A stretch of 64,000 nt of DNA from an uncultured Pelagibacteraceae bacterium (GCA_902571915.1 CACGDY010000001.1:186001-250000), one strand, 5' to 3'; shown: positions 9,567 to 18,122, numbered from the stretch's first letter. Program-made: numbers and translations. Notes: generated by a model from the letters alone, not told the origin.

Positions 9567-11201
9567 ATGAAAGAAAACAACACAGATAACAAACCAGGTA
9601 CTAAACAAGTACCTAACGATATAAGCCAAACCAGTACCAAGAAATTTAAGCTCAAATTTACCGACTATGCGATTGAGAAATATACGTCCAGTTTCGGAGT
9701 ACCGAGTAAGTATAGAGTTTATACTCCCTTTGATGTTTCCAAACATACAATCCTAAAAGGATTAAAACTTTGCCAATTCTTTAAGACTAAAAAGAAATTC
9801 TTCGTTTTAAGATATTGGTTTAACAATCAATATAAATCAATAACGATTGGTGAATTCAAACCTGGTATCTTCGGTGTTCGTGGTTGTGAGGATAAAGTTT
9901 ATGAGATTGCTAGAGCTCACCAGGACCACAAAGGATTATGGATAAAAGATCCTCAAACAACGATCCACAATGAACAAACAAAGATTACAAAAGCAGTTAT
10001 AGAGGAAAGCCAAAAGCTATCTATCAATGAAGTTATTATAAGATTATGCAAAGCTAACTTTCCGAAAGCGAAACGTGAAGGAAGATTGACGGCAGATAGT
10101 ATTCAAAAGAAAGTTAAAGATCTAATTGGTTGGAACTGGAGGACTAGACATCTATTGTACCTAGACGATAGACGAGGTCACGGCCAGGTCCACTTTAAAG
10201 CAAACTTTCATAAGAGGACGGCAAAGCCAGATGATTGGGACGACTTGTTTAAGAAATTTCCAGTAGGACACGGCATAATTAAAGACAAGAAATTTAATCC
10301 AAACAACGAGAGATCTGTGTTTGATAGTGATTTGGGAAAGCTAGTTATAGATGAATTAAATACTGGAATTGTCAAAAGATACATTGAACAGAGAGATAGA
10401 TCATTCGGTAAAAAGAAAAATATGTTAGATACTTTCAAAACATTATGGGCCTTTGCAAAAGACAATAATTGTTTCGGTGATATAATCCCTCAAGATCCCA
10501 CAAAAGATATTACATTCAAAAGACCAGAAGTTTCTAGGTCGCCTGGCACTATTTACAATGACAGAAGATTTACAGATCAAGAAATAAGATTAATGTTTAA
10601 CTGGCTAACTACACCAGAGAACTACGAGAGATATCCATTCCAGGCAGAGATTATTCTATTGATGATGATTACTGGAAGAAGAGCAGAAGAAACTATGAAG
10701 ATTAGAAAGACAATGATTGATTATGATAATGGTCTTATTACTCTTCCCTCTAGTATTACTAAAGCTAGAAAAACAGAATACATAGATATAACTCCACCAG
10801 TCGCAAAGGTATTAAAACAGATCCAGGTCCATACAAACGGCAAACACAAAGCATATAGATTTCTAGATTGGTTATTTCCTACGACTAGGATTAACAAAAA
10901 GAAATTACACGAGGACTACTACATTCGTTCAGATCAATGCAGAACAAAAGAAATTAGAGGTTGTTGGAATGCAATGATGAAAGATCTTAAAATGGAAGGA
11001 GCTCCTAAAATGTTAAGAAAAACATTTAGCTCAATAGCGAAGATAGAACTAGGTACAACTTCAAAAGCGAGAGCTCTAACTGGCCACGAACAAGACAGCA
11101 CACTAGATATACACTACGATAAAACAAACAGAGCAAAAGCGAGAGAGTATGCTCACCAGGTCGCTAAATTATTTAACTTTGATAAGGTTTCAAATGAGTA
11201 A
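9567..11201 (+). CDS. int: tyrosine-type site-specific integrase
   Basis: 'MMITGRRAEETMKIR' (box I Arg), 'LRKTFSSIAKIEL', 'LTGHEQDSTLDIHYDK' (box II H..., Tyr). ATG 9567 preferred over TTG 9543. Confidence 0.93.
   Translation: MKENNTDNKPGTKQVPNDISQTSTKKFKLKFTDYAIEKYTSSFGVPSKYRVYTPFDVSKHTILKGLKLCQFFKTKKKFFVLRYWFNNQYKSITIGEFKPGIFGVRGCEDKVYEIARAHQDHKGLWIKDPQTTIHNEQTKITKAVIEESQKLSINEVIIRLCKANFPKAKREGRLTADSIQKKVKDLIGWNWRTRHLLYLDDRRGHGQVHFKANFHKRTAKPDDWDDLFKKFPVGHGIIKDKKFNPNNERSVFDSDLGKLVIDELNTGIVKRYIEQRDRSFGKKKNMLDTFKTLWAFAKDNNCFGDIIPQDPTKDITFKRPEVSRSPGTIYNDRRFTDQEIRLMFNWLTTPENYERYPFQAEIILLMMITGRRAEETMKIRKTMIDYDNGLITLPSSITKARKTEYIDITPPVAKVLKQIQVHTNGKHKAYRFLDWLFPTTRINKKKLHEDYYIRSDQCRTKEIRGCWNAMMKDLKMEGAPKMLRKTFSSIAKIELGTTSKARALTGHEQDSTLDIHYDKTNRAKAREYAHQVAKLFNFDKVSNE
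9591..9638 (+). repeat. putative integrase arm-type sites (left end)
   Basis: aaaccAGGTACTaaacaAGTACCT (inverted pair 9596-9602/9608-9614) and AAACCAGTACC at 9628-9638. Confidence 0.6.
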
Positions 11202-11388
11202 GTCGCTTGATCCAAATGTGCCTGGTCCTAGTAAGGCCTTCGGCCAGTATGACCTAGCACCAACTACTGATAGATGTATTAATTGTGAGGAAAGCAAAAA
11301 GATAATTGGAACAATAACACTTGGCAATAGGACTGGACCAATATGTGTAAAATGTTTCAACGCATATCAAAACAAGAATGAAACATAG
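11194..11388 (+). CDS. small zinc-ribbon-like protein
   Basis: CINC...CVKC (two CxxC); start overlaps integrase stop. Confidence 0.65.
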   Translation: MSKSLDPNVPGPSKAFGQYDLAPTTDRCINCEESKKIIGTITLGNRTGPICVKCFNAYQNKNET

Positions 11389-11536
11389 ATCTTATCCGAA
11401 GATCTATTGGTTTGACGGCAAAAGATATTTACTAACTTATTTCTACGGCAAATGGTATTTACGAGAATGTGATAAGAACGGCTATCCTATAAGAAATAAT
11501 AAAAACAATATAATTCAGTTTCCCAATAAGATATAA
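11378..11536 (+). CDS. hypothetical protein (52 aa, aromatic-rich)
   Basis: MKHRSYPKIYWFDGKRYLLTYFYGKWYLRECDKNGYPIRNNKNNIIQFPNKI; overlaps preceding stop; below ORF-track cutoff. Confidence 0.45.
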   Translation: MKHRSYPKIYWFDGKRYLLTYFYGKWYLRECDKNGYPIRNNKNNIIQFPNKI

Positions 11537-11546
11537 CCCTCGGTGT

Positions 11547-11891
11547 ATGGGCACTAGAGGTAGACCGAAGATATCGGAATTTGTTGAGCATTGTATTTCA
11601 TATAAGGTTATGCAATGGGCAAAGCATTATAATATCACTCACTACAAAGCCTGGTTTAAATTAGTAGAACACAAACTATTCCCAAAGCTCATTCAATCCA
11701 TTTATAAAAATGCACCAAGACAATCACTCACAAGATCCCAAGAGTTTTGGGTCCAAAGATTAATTGATAGCAAAGACGCACAAAGAAAGTTTTACTCAAA
11801 GCACGTTAAGAAATGGGTAATGAGAAGATCTGGAATAGGATCTTTGCAAGACTGGTCGTTTAAGTACATAAAAATCAAGGGATTAAAATAA
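11547..11891 (+). CDS. hypothetical basic protein of element
   Basis: 114 aa ORF in the operon; no family recognised. Confidence 0.6.
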   Translation: MGTRGRPKISEFVEHCISYKVMQWAKHYNITHYKAWFKLVEHKLFPKLIQSIYKNAPRQSLTRSQEFWVQRLIDSKDAQRKFYSKHVKKWVMRRSGIGSLQDWSFKYIKIKGLK

Positions 11892-11936
11892 TAAAGGGAC
11901 CAAGAATAATTCTATAATCTTTGACAAAAGGTCCGT

Positions 11937-12260
11937 ATGGATTTTACGGATTTTAATTTTGATAAGCCATTCTACACAGAGAAGGAGCTCCTAAAGAGAG
12001 TACCTATCAAGAGATCTACGTTTTATGCGTGGCAAAGCGAGTGGATAAGTCTTGGGAATGATCCCAAACTTATGGGCAAAGTTTTAATTCTAAACAATCC
12101 TAAATCAAAAAGACCGATTGTTTATTGGAATGCAAAAATCTTTTTAGAGTGGTTATTCAAATACAAAGCTAATCAAGACGTTCAATACAATCACCAACAA
12201 ACAGAAAAGAATATTGCAGTAGCAGTAATCAAAGGAGCAAAGAAATATGGTAATGAATAG
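11937..12260 (+). CDS. putative helix-turn-helix/excisionase-like DNA-binding protein
   Basis: 'FYTEKELLKRVPIKRSTFYAWQSEW' HTH-like N-terminus, position downstream of integrase. Confidence 0.5.
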   Translation: MDFTDFNFDKPFYTEKELLKRVPIKRSTFYAWQSEWISLGNDPKLMGKVLILNNPKSKRPIVYWNAKIFLEWLFKYKANQDVQYNHQQTEKNIAVAVIKGAKKYGNE

Positions 12261-12642
12261 TATTGATAAGGCACTCAATCCAGATCCTAAAAGAAAACCA
12301 GAGAAGGTAATTAAATTTGCCTCGGATATAGACAAGATTAAGTTTGATGTAGAGGCCGACATTGTAGACCAACTCAAAGAGGCATTTGAAAATGAGAAAA
12401 AGCCAGGTCAAAGTTTCAGCGATTGGCTGAACTCTAAAGACAAAGATTATTTAATAAGACTACAACTCAAAGAAGGTGGCGACGCAGATAAGTCATTCAA
12501 ACCTGGAGCAACTCAAGAATACAAACAAAAGAACTTAATAGATCGTGTTAATGAAATAATGCTTTTCAGATCTCAATTAACTCCAAGAGATAACGCAATC
12601 ATTGATGACCTAATAGACAAAACTTTAAACAGAGGGAAATAA
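12247..12642 (+). CDS. hypothetical protein of element
   Basis: 131 aa, overlaps neighbours by a few nt (translationally coupled operon). Confidence 0.6.
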   Translation: MVMNSIDKALNPDPKRKPEKVIKFASDIDKIKFDVEADIVDQLKEAFENEKKPGQSFSDWLNSKDKDYLIRLQLKEGGDADKSFKPGATQEYKQKNLIDRVNEIMLFRSQLTPRDNAIIDDLIDKTLNRGK

Positions 12643-12842
12643 TGAAACTACCATTTTATTTTGACAAAGATGAGAAGAGAAAAGATCTAAACATAAAAGG
12701 ATTATTCAAACATTGTGACGAATTACTTAATCACCTAACACCAAAAGAGAGAGATCAATTCAGAAGATATTTAACCAACGAATTTAAGAAGGGCAGAGAT
12801 CAAAGAAGAGAAGAGATTGGTTTCAGAAATTGGTACAAGTGA
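12642..12842 (+). CDS. hypothetical protein of element
   Basis: 66 aa, stop/start overlaps on both sides. Confidence 0.55.
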   Translation: MKLPFYFDKDEKRKDLNIKGLFKHCDELLNHLTPKERDQFRRYLTNEFKKGRDQRREEIGFRNWYK

Positions 12843-13633
12843 TGAGCTATACATTTAATCCAACAACACACGAACTAATTAAAATGCCTGGTGATAATGA
12901 AAAGCCAGTCAGAAAACCTAACGCAACTCCTCCAGGAACTAAAACTATCCAGAGATACAATAAGGGTGGCGAAGTAAAAGATATGAATAAGGTTGTTGCT
13001 GAAACTCAAAAGAATGCAGAGTTTGATAAAAAATATCCTCCTCTAGTAAAAACAAAAGCATTGATTGATGAGGGCCTAGTAGATCAAAAAGATTTACAAG
13101 TGACGTTTGATCCAACAACACAACTATTCACTAACAAAGAAAGATCTATTGCATTCAGAGATTATAATAGTGCGAGTAAGTTTAATGAAAGTATTGGAGT
13201 AGTACGTCAGCCTATCAAACCTCCTAAACCTTTTAATCAATTTGATAAACGAACTTATCCCTCAAATCAAAGATCAGAGATAGGATTGTGGGATCATCTT
13301 GTAGAGGACGCAAAGAAAAATCCAAATGATCCTAATTCAAAAGACACTCGTAAGATGATTATGAGAGATTACAACAACAAGACAATGAGAAAATATTTGA
13401 GTGATAAAGAACTCAAACTAATAGGAAAACACAAATCACAATTACCAAAACAAGAAATAAAAATACCAACAATATCTATTGCACCGATACAGAGCTTAAC
13501 TCCTACAACAGATCCAGTCACAGAGGAACTGGGCCGAAGAGTTAGAGAGAATGAGTTAGCAAACCAGAGAGAAAAGCTACGACTAGCAAACTCTGGAATA
13601 GGAATATTTGATAACAGAAAGAAGTTTATCTAA
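12842..13633 (+). CDS. hypothetical protein, Pro/Lys-rich, with 'RYNKGGEV' motif
   Basis: ATG at 12842 overlaps previous stop. Confidence 0.6.
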   Translation: MSYTFNPTTHELIKMPGDNEKPVRKPNATPPGTKTIQRYNKGGEVKDMNKVVAETQKNAEFDKKYPPLVKTKALIDEGLVDQKDLQVTFDPTTQLFTNKERSIAFRDYNSASKFNESIGVVRQPIKPPKPFNQFDKRTYPSNQRSEIGLWDHLVEDAKKNPNDPNSKDTRKMIMRDYNNKTMRKYLSDKELKLIGKHKSQLPKQEIKIPTISIAPIQSLTPTTDPVTEELGRRVRENELANQREKLRLANSGIGIFDNRKKFI

Positions 13634-13869
13634 TGAATAAATATGAAATTAAATATTTGTTAGAAAGCCAAACGTCCATATTAGATAGGTTATCCGATAC
13701 AACTGGCAAACAATCACTCCATATCCAAGAGTTATGGGAGGAAATTAAGCAAAAAGATATCAAAATAACAAAGCTAACTAACAAGATTTATGAGCTCCAC
13801 GACATAATCAAATCGCAGAAACAAAAGAACTGGGAGGAGTTTATTCACCCAGAAAGGATAGATAACTAA
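13633..13869 (+). CDS. small coiled-coil hypothetical protein
   Basis: Heptad-like Leu/Ile/Lys pattern; overlapping start and stop. Confidence 0.55.
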   Translation: MNKYEIKYLLESQTSILDRLSDTTGKQSLHIQELWEEIKQKDIKITKLTNKIYELHDIIKSQKQKNWEEFIHPERIDN

Positions 13870-14075
13870 TGCAAAGACCTATTTACACCTCCGTTGCAAT
13901 TAAACGTGAGCTCTATGACGACATAAACGAATTATCAACAAAGGTAATACGAGGAACTAAATTAACAATTCCTCAAACAATCAATCTTCTAGTGAGAGAT
14001 GGGCTTACTAGACACAAACTAAATAAAAATAAGGACTTAATATTTAATTATGAGAACGGAAGAATTAGCAAATAA
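13869..14075 (+). CDS. small ribbon-helix-helix-like protein
   Basis: 'YTSVAIKRELYDDINELSTKVIRGTKLTIPQTINLLVRDGL' resembles RHH/CopG N-terminus. Confidence 0.45.
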   Translation: MQRPIYTSVAIKRELYDDINELSTKVIRGTKLTIPQTINLLVRDGLTRHKLNKNKDLIFNYENGRISK

Positions 14076-16347
14076 GCTACAACACTTTTTTCCAAGTGAG
14101 AAAGGTTATTCAGCAATACCAACTGAACAAACTAAACCAAACGGAAAAAGAGTTTTTACATATTCAGCAATAACTGGTGGCATAACAAATCAGAATTATC
14201 GCAATCACATTCAAACGGAAGTAGGACTAACTCCTAGTCCTCTTATAGATGAGGACAAATGTTGGTGGGGAGCTCTAGACATAGACACTTACAATATGGA
14301 AGGGACCAGAAAAAAAGAAATTATTGAAGGAGCCAAAGAGTTAAGCCTTGCGTCAGCATTTAGTAAATCTGGAGGAATTCATCTTTATTGTGTTTCAAAA
14401 GATAAGATCCTGGCGAGAGCAATGAGAAATTATTTAGCTTATTGTAGAAAGTGGTTGAAGTTAGATCCAAAGACAGAGATTTTTCCTAAACAAGACAGAG
14501 TAAGTATCAAAGAAGAAAATGGAATAAAAAAATATGGTTATGGTAATGGAATTACAATTCCTTATAGAGCCTTCCATATACACGGCAACAAAGATCAGCC
14601 GTGGGGTGTTGAGGTATATAACGAAACTAAATTAAGATTAATCCAGCCATTATTCTTTTTTCAAATGTTAGAGGAAAGGGAGTTAAACAAAGAACACTTT
14701 CAAAGATATTACGATATTGAAATGGACGATACTCCAGAAGATCCAGATGAGGAGTCCAAAGTTTATGAACAAGGATCTATGCAAGATCCAGAAATGCAGA
14801 GATTAACTGGAAAAGAAATACTCGCTAAAATCAAAAGAGAAAAGATGTCTTTAGATGATGATAGTTTCTTTGATGATCTAGTGACTTTGTATGTAGGAAA
14901 AGGAGTAGCCAGTTATTCTAGTGATGAAGATATCCTAGGTCCGTTAATAGAAAAACTTGATGAAGAGCACACAAAAGCAGATCTAAAATATTATAGAACA
15001 AAGATAAACAGAGCTCGTATGAGCCAAGGTATTGACGATCCACGAATAGCCAGAAATAAGTTTGTTAATAATGTTATCTACGTTAAGCAAACCAATAAAT
15101 ACTTTGATCTAAAAACAAACCAGGAATATCACAAAGACGCAATTAACTTTGAATACTCCAGGCTCTACAAAGATATGAAAGGTGGACCAGTATTTCATTT
15201 ACAAAATAGTCCTAAACGTAGATCAGTAGAACAATGGGTATATGATCCAACACAATACAAGAAGGATCAGCAGTTAATTAAAATAGGTGGATTAGATTAT
15301 TTAAACTCATATCAGCCAAACGATTTAATAGGAGTAAAAGGGGACACTCAACTCTGGCACCAATTATTAAATCACGTCTTTATGGGACCAGGTAAATACA
15401 AAGATCACTTTATAAACTTCCACGCATATAACTTACAAAATCCAGGTATCAAACAAAGACACGCATTAGTCATTGTAAGTACAGAGTTTCAGTTTGGAAA
15501 AGGCTCGTTGTTTAGAGCTCTTCAAGAATGCTACGGAAGAAACAATGCAATAGCGATTGATATTAAACAGGCCCTAGACAAATCAAAAGGTTATCTATGC
15601 AATTCAATGCTCGTACTTATAGATGAAATGCAGTCCTCTGGAAAATGGGAAGAAACACAAAACGTACTTAACGATATGAAAAGAATTATAACAGAGAAAG
15701 AAGTTTCCAGTAGATCTCTATTTGTTGATTACAAAATAGTTAAGACTTGCACTAACTATATGTTTTTTTCTAATAAGAAGGACGCATTAAAATTACCACC
15801 GAACGAGGTTAGGTATTGGGTGTACGTCACTAACAGAAAAAGATTACCTCAAGAATATTATAAAAACTTTCATAAGTGGATTGATGAAGGAGGAGCTCGG
15901 CATATCCTATACGAATTATTAAATCATAAAATTCCAGATAGTTATGATCCATTTGATATAGCTCCAGTCACTCCGTTCCTTTCAGAGATGTCAGAGTTTG
16001 GCGAACACCCAGTCACTCAAACTATTAGACGAATGTATGAAGAGGAAGAATATCCATTTAGACCAGAACAAATTATAATTGGATCAACAGAGCTCTTTGA
16101 ATATTTGGCAAATAGAAAAATGCAAGGCAGAGCTCGTATCAATGATGTTGCAAACGCATTAGAAATAATTGGAGGAAAAAATTTAAGACAATGCAGAGTC
16201 CCTCATCACTCTGGATCTCAAAAGATATTCAAACCAACATTGTATCTAATTAGAAAGGTTGCAGAGCTCGGACACAATCAGCCTCAACAATTAGTAGATA
16301 AATTTTACAAACCAATAGACACAAAACCAGATCACCAAATATTTTAA
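14050..16347 (+). CDS. primase-polymerase (AEP-like) fused to D5/SF3-type helicase
   Basis: AEP-like motifs 'WGALDIDTYN', 'FSKSGGIHLY', 'EIFPKQ...GNGITIPY'; Walker-A-like 'STEFQFGKGSLFRAL', Walker-B-like 'MLVLIDEM', 'MFFSNKKDAL'. Confidence 0.85.
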   Translation: MRTEELANKLQHFFPSEKGYSAIPTEQTKPNGKRVFTYSAITGGITNQNYRNHIQTEVGLTPSPLIDEDKCWWGALDIDTYNMEGTRKKEIIEGAKELSLASAFSKSGGIHLYCVSKDKILARAMRNYLAYCRKWLKLDPKTEIFPKQDRVSIKEENGIKKYGYGNGITIPYRAFHIHGNKDQPWGVEVYNETKLRLIQPLFFFQMLEERELNKEHFQRYYDIEMDDTPEDPDEESKVYEQGSMQDPEMQRLTGKEILAKIKREKMSLDDDSFFDDLVTLYVGKGVASYSSDEDILGPLIEKLDEEHTKADLKYYRTKINRARMSQGIDDPRIARNKFVNNVIYVKQTNKYFDLKTNQEYHKDAINFEYSRLYKDMKGGPVFHLQNSPKRRSVEQWVYDPTQYKKDQQLIKIGGLDYLNSYQPNDLIGVKGDTQLWHQLLNHVFMGPGKYKDHFINFHAYNLQNPGIKQRHALVIVSTEFQFGKGSLFRALQECYGRNNAIAIDIKQALDKSKGYLCNSMLVLIDEMQSSGKWEETQNVLNDMKRIITEKEVSSRSLFVDYKIVKTCTNYMFFSNKKDALKLPPNEVRYWVYVTNRKRLPQEYYKNFHKWIDEGGARHILYELLNHKIPDSYDPFDIAPVTPFLSEMSEFGEHPVTQTIRRMYEEEEYPFRPEQIIIGSTELFEYLANRKMQGRARINDVANALEIIGGKNLRQCRVPHHSGSQKIFKPTLYLIRKVAELGHNQPQQLVDKFYKPIDTKPDHQIF

Positions 16348-16348
16348 T

Positions 16349-16543
16349 ATGACTAGAAAAGAACGCAAACAATGGGAAAAGAAATTTAAGCCCTTCTATA
16401 AAACAAGAGAAAAAGAAAAAAGATTAAATAAACTCCTAAAGAACATAGTCACAGAAGGACCAGGATTAAGTGAAAATGAGATCTATTGCAGATTATATTA
16501 TGCACTCCTAGAGCCAGAAAGACTAGAGAGGACAATACATTGA
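16349..16543 (+). CDS. small hypothetical protein
   Basis: 64 aa between primase and nuclease, tightly packed. Confidence 0.5.
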   Translation: MTRKERKQWEKKFKPFYKTREKEKRLNKLLKNIVTEGPGLSENEIYCRLYYALLEPERLERTIH

Positions 16544-16881
16544 TGAACAATAAAAGCAGAAAAGCAAAGGCAAGATTTCTACAAAACCTAGTGAGAGATA
16601 GAATAATGAAGTTATTCCCCTCACTAACAAAGGACGATATTCGTTGTGCAATGATGAGTGAAGGTGGAGCCGATATCAAATTGCAGTCATTAACGGCAAG
16701 AAAACTATTTCCTTATAACGTAGAATGTAAAAACAGAGAGGAGTACAAAACAATCTATAAACAATATCAACAATCTATAAAACACGGCTCATTGGAGCCT
16801 TTGTTGATTATTAAAAGCAATAGATCTAGACCATTGGCAATTATAGATATGGAACATTTTTTCAAACTCCTTGAGGAGTGA
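16543..16881 (+). CDS. PD-(D/E)XK-like nuclease
   Basis: 'EGGADIKL...FPYNVECKN' (D...ExK); ATG at 16543 overlaps previous stop. Confidence 0.6.
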   Translation: MNNKSRKAKARFLQNLVRDRIMKLFPSLTKDDIRCAMMSEGGADIKLQSLTARKLFPYNVECKNREEYKTIYKQYQQSIKHGSLEPLLIIKSNRSRPLAIIDMEHFFKLLEE

Positions 16882-17246
16882 TGAAGAAGAAAAATAGTTT
16901 AATAGGTCACAATAGACCTCCAAGAAAACATAATTATCCAAAGTTTAGAAAGCCAGTAAAACAATTTGATCCCTTTGATCCGAGAGGGGAATGTGAATTG
17001 CCTCCAACAGATGTCTTAATGTCTATGAATAGCAAGACACTTAACAAAGTGTTGAATGCAAATTGGAGGGCCTGGAAAAGAAAAAAGAAAAGATTTGCTA
17101 GGTGGGAAAAGAGAATGAAGAGGATAGACAAGACGATAGAAAAGCATAGGCAGAATGCAAAGGAAAAAGAGGAACGTCAAAGACAAAAAGATAGAAATAA
17201 GAAGGTAAAAATTAGACCAAGAGATATAACTTGGATAAGCTACTAA
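16881..17246 (+). CDS. basic protein with N-terminal GHNRPP motif
   Basis: MKKKNSLIGHNRPPRKH...; very Lys/Arg-rich; last gene of the operon. Confidence 0.55.
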   Translation: MKKKNSLIGHNRPPRKHNYPKFRKPVKQFDPFDPRGECELPPTDVLMSMNSKTLNKVLNANWRAWKRKKKRFARWEKRMKRIDKTIEKHRQNAKEKEERQRQKDRNKKVKIRPRDITWISY

Positions 17247-17365
17247 CCTATTTAACCTATTTCTCGTATTCTATTGAGGTATATAAAAATATATTATCAA
17301 AGGTTTATTATAGCCGTTAGGTGTCCTTGGATCTTCCTAGAGCTTATTTAGGTTAGTTAGGTTAG
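17245..17365. repeat. two 9-bp tandem repeat pairs in opposite orientation (iteron-like)
   Basis: AACCTATTT x2 at 17245-17262; TTAGGTTAG x2 at 17348-17365; shared AACCTA/TAGGTT core. Confidence 0.55.
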
Positions 17366-17646
17366 GCAAGGGAGCAATAGCAACAAAAATAAAACAGATC
17401 TAGGCTAGACAGATTTAAGCTAATTCAGGGCTACCCAATTTAGCAATGTACGTTTAATTAACTTGTTATTATTTAAGTATATCGTCATTCAAAAAGTTTT
17501 GAGGTCAAGAGAGGACGGCCGAAAACATACCCTTTGTACGAAGTTTCTTGATCCATTCGCCTATGCTAACTTTACATTTACAAACTAACGACGGCCCACT
17601 AATAATAAATTACTTACCGATTTCTAATTAATTGTAAGTCCTTTTG

Positions 17647-17689
17647 CTTTCTGTGGGTGGTGCCCATACAACACTACACTCACAGAAGG
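17647..17689. other. strong imperfect hairpin in non-coding tail of element
   Basis: CTTTCTGTGGGTGGTG-cccatacaa-CACTACACTCACAGAAGG: about 16 pairs with wobbles and a 2-nt bulge. Confidence 0.6.
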
Positions 17690-17942
17690 CTGTTTCAAAA
17701 AAAAATTTTTATAATATTTTTTTTGCTTACCTCCCCTAGAGCCTTTTTTTATTTTTGCCTGGTCCCAGAATAAAAAGCTATCTAGATTTGGAATAGGATC
17801 GGAAAAAGTTTTTAACGTCACTAACTCTATGAATGTTAGTAGTAAAGGTAAGATATAAGATACATCTAATCTAAAAAGGGTGATAGGAGCTCCATAGAGC
17901 TATCTAGTTTGAGTTTCAAATGAGCCTCCTTTGGAGTAGCTC

Positions 17943-17971
17943 GGACGAGGCCGACGCAGTCGGCCGAGTCC
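17943..17971. other. GC-rich hairpin in non-coding tail of element
   Basis: GGAC-GA-GGCCGAC-gca-GTCGGCC-GA-GTCC; 11 Watson-Crick pairs flanking a tandem GA mismatch. Confidence 0.65.
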
Positions 17972-18122
17972 AGAAATGACTCGTTATAGTTGCAGAACAA
18001 AACCTATACGATCTAGATTTTTTTATTAACAATAAATCCTTTGTTTATCTTATTTTTTAAGTTAAGTTTTTTGGGTATTACACGGAGCTATTATATAGAT
18101 AAAACATACTCTTATTATGTCT

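Noticed and set aside
12153-12411. Minus-strand hydrophobic ORFs 12153-12377 and 12229-12411
   Set aside because: Antisense to two tightly coupled + strand element genes; composition artefact of AT-rich DNA.
17245-17365. CRISPR-like array interpretation of short tandem repeats
   Set aside because: Repeats are 9 bp, directly adjacent, only two per orientation, no spacers and no cas genes.
17624-17821. 65-aa minus-strand ORF in the element tail
   Set aside because: Isolated, opposite to the operon, overlaps the strong hairpin at 17647-17689 and a poly-A/T tract; possible but not supportable without homologs.
17943-17971. Retron or DGR signature
   Set aside because: A hairpin alone is insufficient; no reverse transcriptase ORF in the window.
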